A DNA stretch of 64,000 bases from Microvirga sp. 17 mud 1-3. Its GTDB lineage: Bacteria > Pseudomonadota > Alphaproteobacteria > Rhizobiales > Beijerinckiaceae. The stretch lies in the NCBI RefSeq assembly GCF_003151255.1, contig NZ_CP029481.1:620001-684000 (forward strand), written 5' to 3'. The first letter of the stretch is position 1. Each line of letters opens with the position of its first letter. Made by a program: the position numbers and the translations under genes. The notes under the pieces are model-generated. The model saw only the letters and a program-made list of their open reading frames with translations, searched no databases and had not been told where the DNA came from. Below are positions 52,562 through 61,089 of this stretch, one piece after another.

Positions 52562-53692
52562 CTATTCGCCGTCTATCCAGGTTTGCCGCACTTCGAGCGC
52601 GTCGTCGAGCAGCACGAGACTTGCCCGGTAGCCGGGCGCGATCCGTCCGAGTTCCCGGTCGAGGCGCAGGAATGCTGCCGGAGCCAAAGACGCCATCCGG
52701 AGGACATCCCGCAGGGGCAGGCCAAGGCGGTGGACGGCGTTACGCACGGCGCTCGCCATGTCGAGGTCCGACCCGGCAAGAGTGCCGTCCGCGGTGGTGA
52801 GCTTTCCGTCCCGGCGATAGATCATCCGGCCATGGAGCTCGAAACTGTCGAGATCGGTTCCTGTCACGGACATGGCATCCGTGACCAGCATCATCCGCTC
52901 GGTCCCCTTGGCCGCGATAGCGACGCGCAGGGACGCATCGTCCACATGGTGCCCGTCGACGATCAGGCCGCACCAGGTATCCCGGCTGTCCAGCGCCGCG
53001 CCCACCGGGCCCGGATCGCGTCCTGCAAGGGGCGGCATAGCGTTGAACAGATGGGTGAAGCCGCGCAGGCCGTGGCGATAGGCTTCCATGACTTCGTCGT
53101 AGCGGCCTGCCGTGTGGCCGGCGCAGACAAGGGCGCCCGCGTGGGTGAGCCGTGCGATCGCCTCCAGGCTGTTCCTCTCGGGAGCCAGGGTGACGAGGGT
53201 ACGTCCTTCGCTCAGGGAGGTCAGGATGGCGATATCCTCGTCCTCCATGGGGCGCATATAGGTCGGGTTGTGAACACCCTTTCGTTCGGGATTGATGAAG
53301 GGGCCTTCCACATGGATACCGAGGATTCCAGGAACGCGCGCCGCCAGAGCCTGCCGCATGGCCGCAACCGCTTCCGCCATTTTCTCACGGGTATCCGTGA
53401 TGAAGGTGGGGAGGAGCCCAACGGTTCCGAAGGTCCGATGCGCAGCCGCGATCCGGCGCAGCCCCTCGACGTTCCGCTCGTCGTTGAAGAGAACGCCGCC
53501 GCCGCCATTGACCTGTACGTCGATGAAGCCCGGGGCGAGAAGCCCTTTCGTCTCGCGTCGGTCGACGCCCGCGGGGAGATCCTTCTCAAACGGAATGGCG
53601 ATGATCCGTCCGTTCTCGACGACGACAGCGCGGCCTTCGAGCATGTGGTCGCCGTCGAAGATGCGGGCTCCTGTCAGCGCGAAGGTCATCAC
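52562..53692 (-). CDS. nagA: N-acetylglucosamine-6-phosphate deacetylase
   Basis: This 376-residue amidohydrolase converts GlcNAc-6-phosphate to GlcN-6-phosphate. Metal and substrate motifs are LLAPGFIDVQVNGGGGVLFND, GIHVEGPFINPERKGVHN (metal-ligand Glu), VCAGHTAGRYDEVMEAY (His), GFTHLFNAMPPLAGRDPG (His and Asn) and MLVTDAMSVTG (catalytic Asp). Length and order are standard. The start overlaps the upstream SIS gene by 4 nt. Together with that deaminase it feeds sugars from both MurQ and GlcNAc kinase into glycolysis. Confidence 0.95.
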   Translation of the reverse strand: MMTFALTGARIFDGDHMLEGRAVVVENGRIIAIPFEKDLPAGVDRRETKGLLAPGFIDVQVNGGGGVLFNDERNVEGLRRIAAAHRTFGTVGLLPTFITDTREKMAEAVAAMRQALAARVPGILGIHVEGPFINPERKGVHNPTYMRPMEDEDIAILTSLSEGRTLVTLAPERNSLEAIARLTHAGALVCAGHTAGRYDEVMEAYRHGLRGFTHLFNAMPPLAGRDPGPVGAALDSRDTWCGLIVDGHHVDDASLRVAIAAKGTERMMLVTDAMSVTGTDLDSFELHGRMIYRRDGKLTTADGTLAGSDLDMASAVRNAVHRLGLPLRDVLRMASLAPAAFLRLDRELGRIAPGYRASLVLLDDALEVRQTWIDGE

Positions 53693-54738
53693 ATCGTCTC
53701 CGTCACCTTGCGCAGACGCGGCGGATTGTCGGGGTCCCGGCCCCGGGCCTGCGCAACGGCATTCACGAGGGGATAGAAGCTCTGGATCAGCGCGAGAGGA
53801 GCCACGAAGGGGTGAAGTCCATCAAGCCAAGGCAGCGTCACGGTTGCGGGTCCCTCCGCTGCACCGGCGACGATAACTGGGACGTTCTGGCTGCTCAGCT
53901 TCGAGACAAGATCGTTCACACCGCTCAAGGTCTCGTCACGCTGGCTGAGGACCAGGACGGGAAAATGTGCGCCCGCAAGCGTCCAGGGGCCGTGCATCAG
54001 CTCGGCGGCGCTCATGGCCTCCGCGTGAATGCCCGAGGTTTCCTTCAGCTTGAGCGCCGTCTCCTGGGCCATGGCAAAGCCGACGCCGCGCCCGACCACG
54101 AAGAGATTGTTGGAGTCCTTCAACAGAGGTAGCGCTGCCGACCAGTCAAGGGCCGCGGACTTTTCCAGAACGTCTGGGAGGCTATCGAGAGCCGCGAGCA
54201 GCTCCCGATCCTCGGACCAGTGGGCCACGAGCTGAAGGGACGCTGCAAGTGCCGCGATGAACGACTTCGTCGCGGCGACGCTTTTCTCAGGGCCGGCATG
54301 GAGAGGCAGGACGATTTCGCAGGTCTCTGCCAGCGGCGAGGATGTGTCGTTGACGAGTGCAACCGTCAGGGCGCCATCGTCGCGTCCGGCCTGAGCGAGG
54401 TTGAGGATGTCCGGGCTGCGCCCGGATTGCGAGACGGCGAGAAAGAGGGCATCCCGCATGCGCGGACGCGCCTCGTAGACCGACGTGACGGACGGGCCGA
54501 CCGAGGCGGTCACGAGGCCGGAATGAATCTCCAAAAGATATTTGGCGAAAGTCGCTGCATTATCGGAGCTGCCACGGGCGCAGGTAACCGCAAAGGGCGG
54601 GGGGTCTGCACGCAGGCGCGCGCCGAGATCACGGCACAGATCCGCATTGATCGCGAGAAGACGCGAAACGACCTCCGGCGCTTCGCGAGCCTCGCGCAGC
54701 ATGGCGGTCGATTTGGGTTGGTTCTTGTCAGGCATCAT
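53689..54738 (-). CDS. SIS-domain glucosamine-6-phosphate deaminase (NagB-II type)
   Basis: This 349-residue protein has two SIS domains and lacks the glutaminase domain of GlmS. Domain 1 contains FAVTCARGSSDNAATFAKYLLE and FLAVSQSGRSPDILNLAQAGRDDGALTVALVNDTSSPLAETCEIVLPLHAGPEKSVAATKSF. Domain 2 contains LFVVGRGVGFAMAQETALKLKETSGIHAEAMSAAELMHGPW. These are the isomerase-half motifs that define NagB-II deaminases. It overlaps the gntR gene by 11 nt and nagA by 4 nt. Conversion of GlcN-6-P to fructose-6-P is the likely reaction; no canonical nagB is in the window. Confidence 0.88.
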   Translation of the reverse strand: MMPDKNQPKSTAMLREAREAPEVVSRLLAINADLCRDLGARLRADPPPFAVTCARGSSDNAATFAKYLLEIHSGLVTASVGPSVTSVYEARPRMRDALFLAVSQSGRSPDILNLAQAGRDDGALTVALVNDTSSPLAETCEIVLPLHAGPEKSVAATKSFIAALAASLQLVAHWSEDRELLAALDSLPDVLEKSAALDWSAALPLLKDSNNLFVVGRGVGFAMAQETALKLKETSGIHAEAMSAAELMHGPWTLAGAHFPVLVLSQRDETLSGVNDLVSKLSSQNVPVIVAGAAEGPATVTLPWLDGLHPFVAPLALIQSFYPLVNAVAQARGRDPDNPPRLRKVTETM

Positions 54739-55510
54739 GTTGAGTCCGGTCAGGCGGGCTGATGGTTAGCTCAGCCACAAAGTCATAGGCATCGCCCCGG
54801 TAATAGGACGAGGTGAATTCGACAGGTTCTCCCGATCCCGTGAAGGAGCGGCGTTCGATGTAAAGCGCCGGGCTCTGTGTGGGTACTTGGAGGAGGGAGG
54901 CCTGTTCGTCGGACAGGAGCACGGCATGGAGCCGCTGCAGCGCCCGGGTCGGCGTGACGCCCTGTTCGTGCAGGACGGCATAAAGGGATTGCTTGACGAG
55001 GGACGGGTCGGGAAGGAAGCGGCTCGGCACCACCGCGTGCTCGATCGCCATCGGAATGCCGTTGGCCAGCCGAAGGCGATTGACGCGGCTGACCTGATCG
55101 CCCGGCGAAAGGCCCAGCGCCATAAGCTCATTAGGCGAGGCCTGCCCCACGGAGCGGCTGAGGAGGATAGCCGATGACGGAAGTCCTCGGGCCGACATAT
55201 CGTCGGTGAAGCTGGAAAGTCGGGACAGGGGCTGCTCGAGGCGCATCTGTGGGGCGATGAAGGTGCCCGATCCCCAGCGCTGAACGAGAACGCCCTTCTT
55301 GACGAGACCTGTGATCGCCTTGCGCACCGTGACGCGCGAGACGCCCAGCTGCTTCGCGAGATCGCGCTCACCCGGCAGGGCGTCGTCCGCCTTGATGGTC
55401 CCCTTGCGAACAGCCTCCTCGATGGATTGCTGCAGCTGGAGATAGAGCGGCGTGGGATTGCCTTCGTCGAGAGGCAGCAGGGCGAGTGAGGCAGGGCTCT
55501 GGTCGGTCAT
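54728..55510 (-). CDS. GntR/HutC-family regulator of amino-sugar genes (NagR/DasR-like)
   Basis: This 260-residue protein has an N-terminal winged helix (TPLYLQLQQSIEEAVRKGTIKADDALPGERDLAKQLGVSRVTVRKAITGLVKKGVLVQRWGSGTFIA) and a UTRA effector domain from about residue 95 (SSFTDDMSARGLPSSAILLSRSVGQASPNE to PVEFTSSYYRGDAYDFVAEL). HutC-type regulators inside nag operons usually sense GlcN-6-P or GlcNAc-6-P. The start at 55510 (MTDQSPASLAL) was chosen since domain similarity begins soon after. It is the best local candidate to bind the CCAATAT motifs of this island. Confidence 0.88.
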   Translation of the reverse strand: MTDQSPASLALLPLDEGNPTPLYLQLQQSIEEAVRKGTIKADDALPGERDLAKQLGVSRVTVRKAITGLVKKGVLVQRWGSGTFIAPQMRLEQPLSRLSSFTDDMSARGLPSSAILLSRSVGQASPNELMALGLSPGDQVSRVNRLRLANGIPMAIEHAVVPSRFLPDPSLVKQSLYAVLHEQGVTPTRALQRLHAVLLSDEQASLLQVPTQSPALYIERRSFTGSGEPVEFTSSYYRGDAYDFVAELTISPPDRTQHDA

Positions 55511-56400
55511 CGACGCCTCCGGACCAACGGCTCCTGCGTCGCCTGTCTCGCCAGAAGGATCGCTCCGTCGAGCGCATCTGCCTGCGGTGGCACAATGACC
55601 TGCTGCAGAGGAGGCGGCAGCCATGGGCGGAGCGGCTCCGCCAGGCCACCGAACAGGCACAGGGCTGGTGCGCCGAGGTCGAGAAGACGAGTGGCGATCT
55701 GCGCCATCTGGTGTGCTGCGTCCGTAATCAGGTCGAGCCCGAGCGGATCACGCTGGAGAGCGTGTTGGAGGGCGATGGGTGCATAGCGGGCATAATCCGC
55801 CGGGCGGGCCTTGCCGACCCAATCCACGATCGCTTCCGGACTGTGATCGAACTCTGCCAGGATGGCCTGTGACAGCGCGCTTTGAGGGATGCGCCCATCA
55901 TAGGCCCAGATCGTCCGGCGCAGGGCTTCGCGCCCGATGGCGGCACCGCTGCCTTCGTCCGAAATCTCATAGCCCCAGCCGCCCACATAGCGCCGCTCTC
56001 CGCCAACGACTCCATAGCCGCAGGAGCCCGTCCCGACGATGAGTATCGCGCCGTCGTTGCCGCTGAAGGCGCCGAGCCAGGCCGTGTGGGCATCCGTATC
56101 GATTGCAAAGGACGCAAACGGGTGGGGCCGCGCCATCAGCCGCTCGACGGCACTGGATTGCCCGGCTCCGGCAGCGCCCATTCCCGCATGGATGCGGCCG
56201 AGATCCGCTTCCCCAAGCCTTGCCTGATCGAGCGCAGCCCTGCAGGCGGTCAGAATCGCATTCCAGACAAGGTCAGGGTCAAGCCGGATGTTCGAAGGCC
56301 CGCCCGTGCCTTCGCCCAGGAGATTGCCTGCAGCGTCGCGTAACCGCGCCCGGCACTTGGTGCCGCCGCCGTCGATGCCAAGAAACAGGGAATCAATCAT
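55507..56400 (-). CDS. BadF/BcrA-type N-acetylglucosamine kinase
   Basis: This 297-residue kinase opens LFLGIDGGGTKCRARLRDAAGNLLGEGTGGPSNI, with the phosphate-1 loop and the N-acetyl sugar signature GGPSNI. HAGMGAAGAGQ, IDTDAHTAWLGAFSGNDGAILIVGTGSCGYGVVGG (phosphate 2), YEISDEGSGAAIGREALRR, and ALCLFGGLAEPLRPWL (adenosine) follow. It is the first gene of the operon kinase-gntR-SIS-nagA-oxidoreductase and overlaps gntR by 4 nt. Phosphorylation of GlcNAc taken up by the adjacent ABC transporter fits well. Confidence 0.87.
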   Translation of the reverse strand: MIDSLFLGIDGGGTKCRARLRDAAGNLLGEGTGGPSNIRLDPDLVWNAILTACRAALDQARLGEADLGRIHAGMGAAGAGQSSAVERLMARPHPFASFAIDTDAHTAWLGAFSGNDGAILIVGTGSCGYGVVGGERRYVGGWGYEISDEGSGAAIGREALRRTIWAYDGRIPQSALSQAILAEFDHSPEAIVDWVGKARPADYARYAPIALQHALQRDPLGLDLITDAAHQMAQIATRLLDLGAPALCLFGGLAEPLRPWLPPPLQQVIVPPQADALDGAILLARQATQEPLVRRRR

Positions 56401-56779
56401 GGTCGCTGGGCTGTAAGTGACTATCCGCGAGGGTTGTGGCTTTGCGGAGCCACCATGCCACTTAATATCCAGTTCGTGAAGGGCGCATTTGGGAGAAAGG
56501 ACATGTCCCCAAAAGCCCGTGCCCGGACGCCGCTTTCACACAGGGAGCGGAGCTCATCCAAGGGGATATGGTGTTCGATTTGCCAACGGCAAGGCGCTTG
56601 CCGGGTAGCAAAAGTGGCGATACCAATATGAGGTCACTTGTCCTTAAATACCTCAAACAGAATAGCCGGAAAGGCCCGAGAGGCAACACAAGAAGGCGGT
56701 TTCATCCGCACGGGGCAGGTCGAGGGTTCGAATAGAACGGGCATGGCAGGCGCCCGAAGCCTGCAGGAGGAAGACGACG
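56401..56779. promoter_or_regulatory. 379-bp divergent control region of nag operon and sugar ABC operon, with site C
   Basis: No gene is seen. Two features stand out. A perfect 17-bp inverted repeat CGGCAAG-gcg-CTTGCCG lies at 56587-56603. Sixteen bases on, GATACCAATATGAGGTCAC (56619-56637) aligns with the murQ motif (ACCAATATnAGGTC). A further short palindrome GGACATGTCC lies at 56508-56517. GGAGGAAGACGACG before the ATG at 56780 is the binding-protein gene's ribosome binding site. The region is more AT-rich than its flanks. Confidence 0.5.
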
Positions 56780-58069
56780 ATGAATCGTGTCGATACGAAA
56801 GCTTTTATGAAGCGGGCGGGTCGGTTCCTGGCCACCGTCTCCGTGGCTGCTTCTGCCCTTGCGTTCGCTCAAGCAGCATCGGCTCAGACGCTGACGATCG
56901 AAAGCTGGCGCAACGACGATGCGGATGTCTGGAACAACCAGATCATTCCTGCTTTCAACAAGAAATATCCGAACATCAAGGTTCAGTTCAAAGCGGACCC
57001 GCCAACGGAATACAATGCCGCCCTCAACGCGCGCCTGGCAGGCGGAACGGCCGGCGACCTCATCACCTGCCGTCCCTTCGACGCTTCTCTCGACCTGTTC
57101 AAGAAGGGGCAGCTCACCTCCGTCAACGACGTGAAGGGCATCGAGAATTTCTCGGATGTTGCCAGAAGCGCCTGGTCGACCGATGACGGTAAGACGACCT
57201 TCTGCATGCCCATGGCATCGGTCATCCATGGCTTCATCTATAACAAGGCCATCTTCGACGAGCTGAAGCTGACGCCTCCAAAGACCATGGCGGAGTTTCA
57301 TGCCCTGCTCGACAAGATCAAATCGGACGGGAACTATACCCCCATCGCCATGGGAACGGCCGATCAATGGGAAGCCGCGACCATGGGCTTCCAGAACATC
57401 GGTGTGAACTACTGGAAGGGCGAGGAGGGACGCAAGGCTCTCATCGAGGGCAAGCAGAAGCTCACAGACCCGGCTTATGTGGAAACCTTCAAGGAGCTGG
57501 CGAGCTGGGCACCCTATATGGGTGACGGTTATAAGTCCCAGAAGTATCCAGACACCCAGAACCTCTTCACCCTCGGCCGCGCCGCGATCTATCCGGCAGG
57601 CTCCTGGGATATCCCAATCTTCCGCAAGCAGGCCGATTTCGAGTTCGATGCCTTCGCGCCTCCGGTGCCCGATGCATCCGGCAAATGCTATATCAGCGAC
57701 CACACGGACATCGCGCTCGGCATCAATGCGAAGTCGAAGAATATCGAGGCTGCGAAAACCTTCCTCAGCTGGATCGCGTCTTCGGAATTCGCCGACATCT
57801 ATGCGAATGCCCTGCCGGGATTCTTCCCGCTCTCCAAGGAAAAGGTCACGGTCAAGGATCCGGTTGCGGCCAAGTTCGTCGGCTGGCGCGATACATGCGA
57901 GAGCTCGATCCGGAACTCCTACCAGATCCTGTCGCGCGGAACGCCGAATCTGGAGAACGAGCTCTGGAACGTGAGCGCGCAGGTCATCAACGGCACCATG
58001 AAGCCTGATGAGGCCGCCAAGAAGGTCGAGGACGGTCTCGCCAGCTGGTACAAGCCCCACAAGAAGTAA
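56780..58069 (+). CDS. Sugar ABC transporter substrate-binding protein (family 1)
   Basis: This 429-residue periplasmic binding protein has a signal peptide over about residues 1-35 (GRFLATVSVAASALAFAQAASAQ) and a mature start TLTIESWRNDDADVWNNQIIPAFNKKYPNIKVQFK, typical of family 1 sugar receptors. GTAGDLITCRPFDASLDLFKKGQL and LGRAAIYPAGSWDIPIF are further family blocks. Its place beside the GlcNAc kinase operon suggests GlcNAc or chitobiose as ligand. It heads a four-gene transporter operon. Confidence 0.87.
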   Translation: MNRVDTKAFMKRAGRFLATVSVAASALAFAQAASAQTLTIESWRNDDADVWNNQIIPAFNKKYPNIKVQFKADPPTEYNAALNARLAGGTAGDLITCRPFDASLDLFKKGQLTSVNDVKGIENFSDVARSAWSTDDGKTTFCMPMASVIHGFIYNKAIFDELKLTPPKTMAEFHALLDKIKSDGNYTPIAMGTADQWEAATMGFQNIGVNYWKGEEGRKALIEGKQKLTDPAYVETFKELASWAPYMGDGYKSQKYPDTQNLFTLGRAAIYPAGSWDIPIFRKQADFEFDAFAPPVPDASGKCYISDHTDIALGINAKSKNIEAAKTFLSWIASSEFADIYANALPGFFPLSKEKVTVKDPVAAKFVGWRDTCESSIRNSYQILSRGTPNLENELWNVSAQVINGTMKPDEAAKKVEDGLASWYKPHKK

Positions 58070-58085
58070 TCGCTTCATCGGCGAA

Positions 58086-58109
58086 GCGGGCCACCCACGG
58101 GTGACCCGC
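58086..58109 (+). other. Hairpin between binding-protein and first permease genes
   Basis: An 11-bp stem GCGGGCCACCC / GGGTGACCCGC with one mismatch and a 2-nt centre lies 17 nt after the binding-protein stop. No T-run follows, so it is more likely an mRNA-stabilising structure that keeps the binding-protein message abundant than a terminator. Confidence 0.55.
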
Positions 58110-58134
58110 CCTTCACACGTCGGATGGCCATGCG

Positions 58135-59097
58135 ATGCCGACCCAGTCAATCCAGTCGAGCCTGCCCCTCGAAAGCGCCCCAAGGCGCTCGGGCTTCCCC
58201 ATGCATATCGCCGTCTTTCTGGCGCCGGCGGTGATCGTCTATTCGGTTTTCTCCATCTATCCGCTCATCGACACGATCCGGCTCAGCTTCTATGCCGGCG
58301 ATCAATCGGGTGTCCGCCATTTCGCCGGATGGGATAATTTCCGGACCCTCCTTGCTGATCCCGCTTGGTCGGGTCAGTTCTGGAACGCCCTACGCAACAA
58401 TCTCATGTTCTTCGCGATTCATATGGTCGTTCAGAATGGGATTGGTTTAGGCCTTGCGATGCTGCTCAGCCTGCCGCGCCTGACCGGCGGCAGCATTTAC
58501 CGGACACTCATCTTTCTGCCGACCATGCTCTCTGTGGTCATCATCGGCTTCATCTGGCAGCTGATTCTCAATCCTCTTTGGGGGATCGCGCCGAGCCTCC
58601 TGAAAACCGTGGGCCTGGGCAGCCTCTTCAGGCCATGGCTTGGGCAGGAATCGACCGCCCTTGTGACGGTTTCGCTCATATCCGTATGGCAGTTCGTCGG
58701 CATTCCGATGATGCTGATCTACGCTGCCCTCATCAACATTCCGGACGATCTTCTGGATGCCGCAACGGTCGACGGCGCCGGCCCATTCAGCGTGTTCTGG
58801 TTCGTTCGCCTTCCCCTGATCCTGCCGACGCTCGGGGTCGTTTCGATCCTGACCTTCGTGGCGAATTTCAACGCTTTCGATCTGATCTATGCCGTCAAGG
58901 GCGCGCTCGCCGGGCCGAACTTCTCGACCGACATTCTCGGTACTTTCTTCTATCGCACCTTCTTCGGCTACCAGCTCCAGGTGGGCAGCCCGACCATGGG
59001 CGCGACGGTCGCAACCGCCATGCTGGTCGTCATCCTGATCGGCGTGATGATCTATCTGTTTGGCGTGCAACGGCGGTTGCAGAGACATGCGTTCTGA
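58135..59097 (+). CDS. Sugar ABC transporter permease, MalF/UgpA type
   Basis: This 320-residue inner-membrane protein has six helices. It begins FPMHIAVFLAPAVIVYSVFSIYPLIDTIRLSFYAGD, as in UgpA/MalF-like permeases. A helix block YRTLIFLPTMLSVVIIGFIWQLILNPLWGIAP and the coupling loop NIPDDLLDAATVDGAGPFSVFWFVRLPLILPTLGVVSILTFV (EAA motif form) follow. It ends FGVQRRLQRHAF. The second permease starts 8 bp later. Confidence 0.92.
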   Translation: MPTQSIQSSLPLESAPRRSGFPMHIAVFLAPAVIVYSVFSIYPLIDTIRLSFYAGDQSGVRHFAGWDNFRTLLADPAWSGQFWNALRNNLMFFAIHMVVQNGIGLGLAMLLSLPRLTGGSIYRTLIFLPTMLSVVIIGFIWQLILNPLWGIAPSLLKTVGLGSLFRPWLGQESTALVTVSLISVWQFVGIPMMLIYAALINIPDDLLDAATVDGAGPFSVFWFVRLPLILPTLGVVSILTFVANFNAFDLIYAVKGALAGPNFSTDILGTFFYRTFFGYQLQVGSPTMGATVATAMLVVILIGVMIYLFGVQRRLQRHAF

Positions 59098-59104
59098 GGG
59101 TGCC

Positions 59105-59938
59105 ATGAACCGATCCATCCGGCCGGGCCGCATCGCCGTTCATCTGGCTCTTATGCTCTATACGGTCATCGCCATCGGGCCGATCCTTCTGATCGTGATC
59201 AACTCCTTCAAGACGCGGAGGGCCATCTTCGCCGACCCTCTCGGATTTCCGGACGCGCGAACCTTCACGACCATTGGCTTCGATCAGGTTTTCGCGAAGT
59301 CCGACTTCGGGCTTTACTTCTTTAACAGCATGACCGTGACGGTCCTGTCGCTGGTTCTGATCATCCTCATCGGCGCGATGGCCGCATGGGCACTGACCGA
59401 ATACAGGTTCCCGGGCAACACGCTTCTCACCCTCTATCTGGCGATCGGCATCATGGTGCCGATCCGTCTGGGAAGCGTCAGTATCCTGCGCATGATGGTG
59501 GAGTTGAACCTGGTCAACACTCTGACGGCGCTCGTACTCGTCTATGTGGCGCAGGGCCTGCCCCTGGCGATCCTGATCTTGGGGGAGTTCATCCAACAGA
59601 TTCCAAAGGATCTCCGTGATGCGGCACGTTGCGACGGCGTTAGCGAATATCGCATCTTCGCCAGCATCATCCTGCCTCTCATTCGGCCTGCAATCGCCAC
59701 GGTCGCGGTCTTCACCATGGTGCCGATCTGGAACGACCTTTGGTTTCCTCTCATCCTCTCGCCGGGGGATGGCAAGCAGACGATCACACTCGGCGTTCAG
59801 CAATTCATCGGGCAATATGTGACCGACTGGAACGCCGTCCTGGCTTCGTTGACCCTGGCGATTGCGCCGATCCTGGTGCTCTACGTCTTCTTCTCCCGCT
59901 ATCTCGTCCGAGGCCTTACGGCTGGGGCGGTCAAGTAG
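59105..59938 (+). CDS. Sugar ABC transporter permease, MalG/UgpE type
   Basis: This 277-residue inner-membrane protein opens IAVHLALMLYTVIAIGPILLIVINSFKTRRAIFADPLGFPD, the usual MalG-type start with the N-S-F-K-T motif. The coupling loop is QQIPKDLRDAARCDGVSEYRIFASIILPLIRPAIATVAVFTMVPIWNDLWFPLIL. The end FFSRYLVRGLTAGAVK is a very common C terminus of this branch. The start at 59105 lies 8 bp after the first permease; earlier in-frame starts overlap that gene. Confidence 0.93.
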   Translation: MNRSIRPGRIAVHLALMLYTVIAIGPILLIVINSFKTRRAIFADPLGFPDARTFTTIGFDQVFAKSDFGLYFFNSMTVTVLSLVLIILIGAMAAWALTEYRFPGNTLLTLYLAIGIMVPIRLGSVSILRMMVELNLVNTLTALVLVYVAQGLPLAILILGEFIQQIPKDLRDAARCDGVSEYRIFASIILPLIRPAIATVAVFTMVPIWNDLWFPLILSPGDGKQTITLGVQQFIGQYVTDWNAVLASLTLAIAPILVLYVFFSRYLVRGLTAGAVK

Positions 59939-59965
59939 TATCCTTCCTGCGACAGGTTGCATTGC

Positions 59966-61060
59966 ATGGCTGATGTTTCTCTCCATGGATTGGCGAAGTC
60001 CTTTGGACCGGTCGACATCCTGCATGACATCAACCTGACGGTGGAGGACGGAGAGTTCGTCGTCTTCGTTGGCCCTTCGGGCTGCGGCAAGTCCACCCTC
60101 CTGCGCATCATCGCAGGACTTGAAAGCGTGAGTGCCGGCGAGATCCGGATCGGAGGAAGGAGGGTCAACGAGTTGCCGCCCGCCGACCGGAAGATCGCCA
60201 TGGTCTTCCAGTCCTATGCCCTTTACCCACACATGTCAGTGTATAAGAACATGGCGTTTGGGCTTAAGTTCGCGAAGACGAACAGGGCCGAGGTCGATCG
60301 CCGCGTGAGACAGGCGGCCGAGATCCTGCAACTCACTCCCTACCTGAATCGTAAGCCCCGTGAGCTTTCCGGCGGGCAGCGCCAGCGTGTCGCTATCGGG
60401 CGGGCCATCGTGCGCAATCCAAGTGTTTTCCTGTTCGACGAGCCGCTCTCAAATCTCGATGCTGCCCTGCGCATCAACACAAGGCTGGAGATCGCAAAGC
60501 TCCACCGGGAGCTTGGTGCGACGATGATCTACGTTACCCACGATCAGGTCGAGGCGATGACGTTGGCATCGAAGATCGTTGTCCTCAACCACGGTCGGGT
60601 CGAGCAGGTCGGTGCGCCGCTCGATCTTTATCATCGTCCCAACAACCTCTTCGTCGCCGGGTTCATCGGATCTCCCAGGATGAACTTCATCGAGGGTACA
60701 GTGCGCACCGTAACGGAGAGCCACGTGACGATCGGCTTTGCCGGCGCCGAGGCGGTGATCGAGGGAGCGGTGGCGAGACTTGCGCCAGGTGATCCGGTGA
60801 CGGTCGGGATCAGGCCCGAGCACATGGCGGAGCAGGGAGCCGAGGTCATCTCGCTCACGGGTCGGATCGACGCTGTGGAGCGGCTAGGGGAGGCCAGCTA
60901 TATCTATATGAAGCTGGCATCCGGTAACGATGTGGTTGCCCGCATTCCTGGTGATTTGGAGTTGAGCCCGGGAAACGAATTCACGGCCCGCTTCGCGTCG
61001 CGAGCGCTTCATGTCTTTGACGCCGAGGGCCGCTCGGTCCATGCCGCGAAGGCTCTTTGA
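59966..61060 (+). CDS. Sugar ABC transporter ATP-binding protein (UgpC/MsmK type)
   Basis: This 364-residue ATPase has Walker A GPSGCGKSTLLRIIAGLESVSAG near residues 35-45, Q-loop MVFQSYALYPHMSV, signature LSGGQRQRVAIGRAIVR, Walker B VFLFDEPLSNLDAALR and H-loop YVTHDQVEAM. A C-terminal TOBE/MalK-like regulatory domain follows from about residue 235 (FIGSPRMNFIEGTVRT). ATPases of this class are often shared between sugar transporters. ATG 59966 (MADVSLHGLAK) is preferred over the TTG three codons upstream. It completes the operon. Confidence 0.94.
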   Translation: MADVSLHGLAKSFGPVDILHDINLTVEDGEFVVFVGPSGCGKSTLLRIIAGLESVSAGEIRIGGRRVNELPPADRKIAMVFQSYALYPHMSVYKNMAFGLKFAKTNRAEVDRRVRQAAEILQLTPYLNRKPRELSGGQRQRVAIGRAIVRNPSVFLFDEPLSNLDAALRINTRLEIAKLHRELGATMIYVTHDQVEAMTLASKIVVLNHGRVEQVGAPLDLYHRPNNLFVAGFIGSPRMNFIEGTVRTVTESHVTIGFAGAEAVIEGAVARLAPGDPVTVGIRPEHMAEQGAEVISLTGRIDAVERLGEASYIYMKLASGNDVVARIPGDLELSPGNEFTARFASRALHVFDAEGRSVHAAKAL

Positions 61061-61089
61061 TGGGCCAGCCGAAAAGGCAGGTTTTAGAA

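Noticed and set aside
56717..56735. GGTTCGAA sequence resembling a tRNA T-loop
   Set aside because: No acceptor, D or anticodon arm can be built around it.
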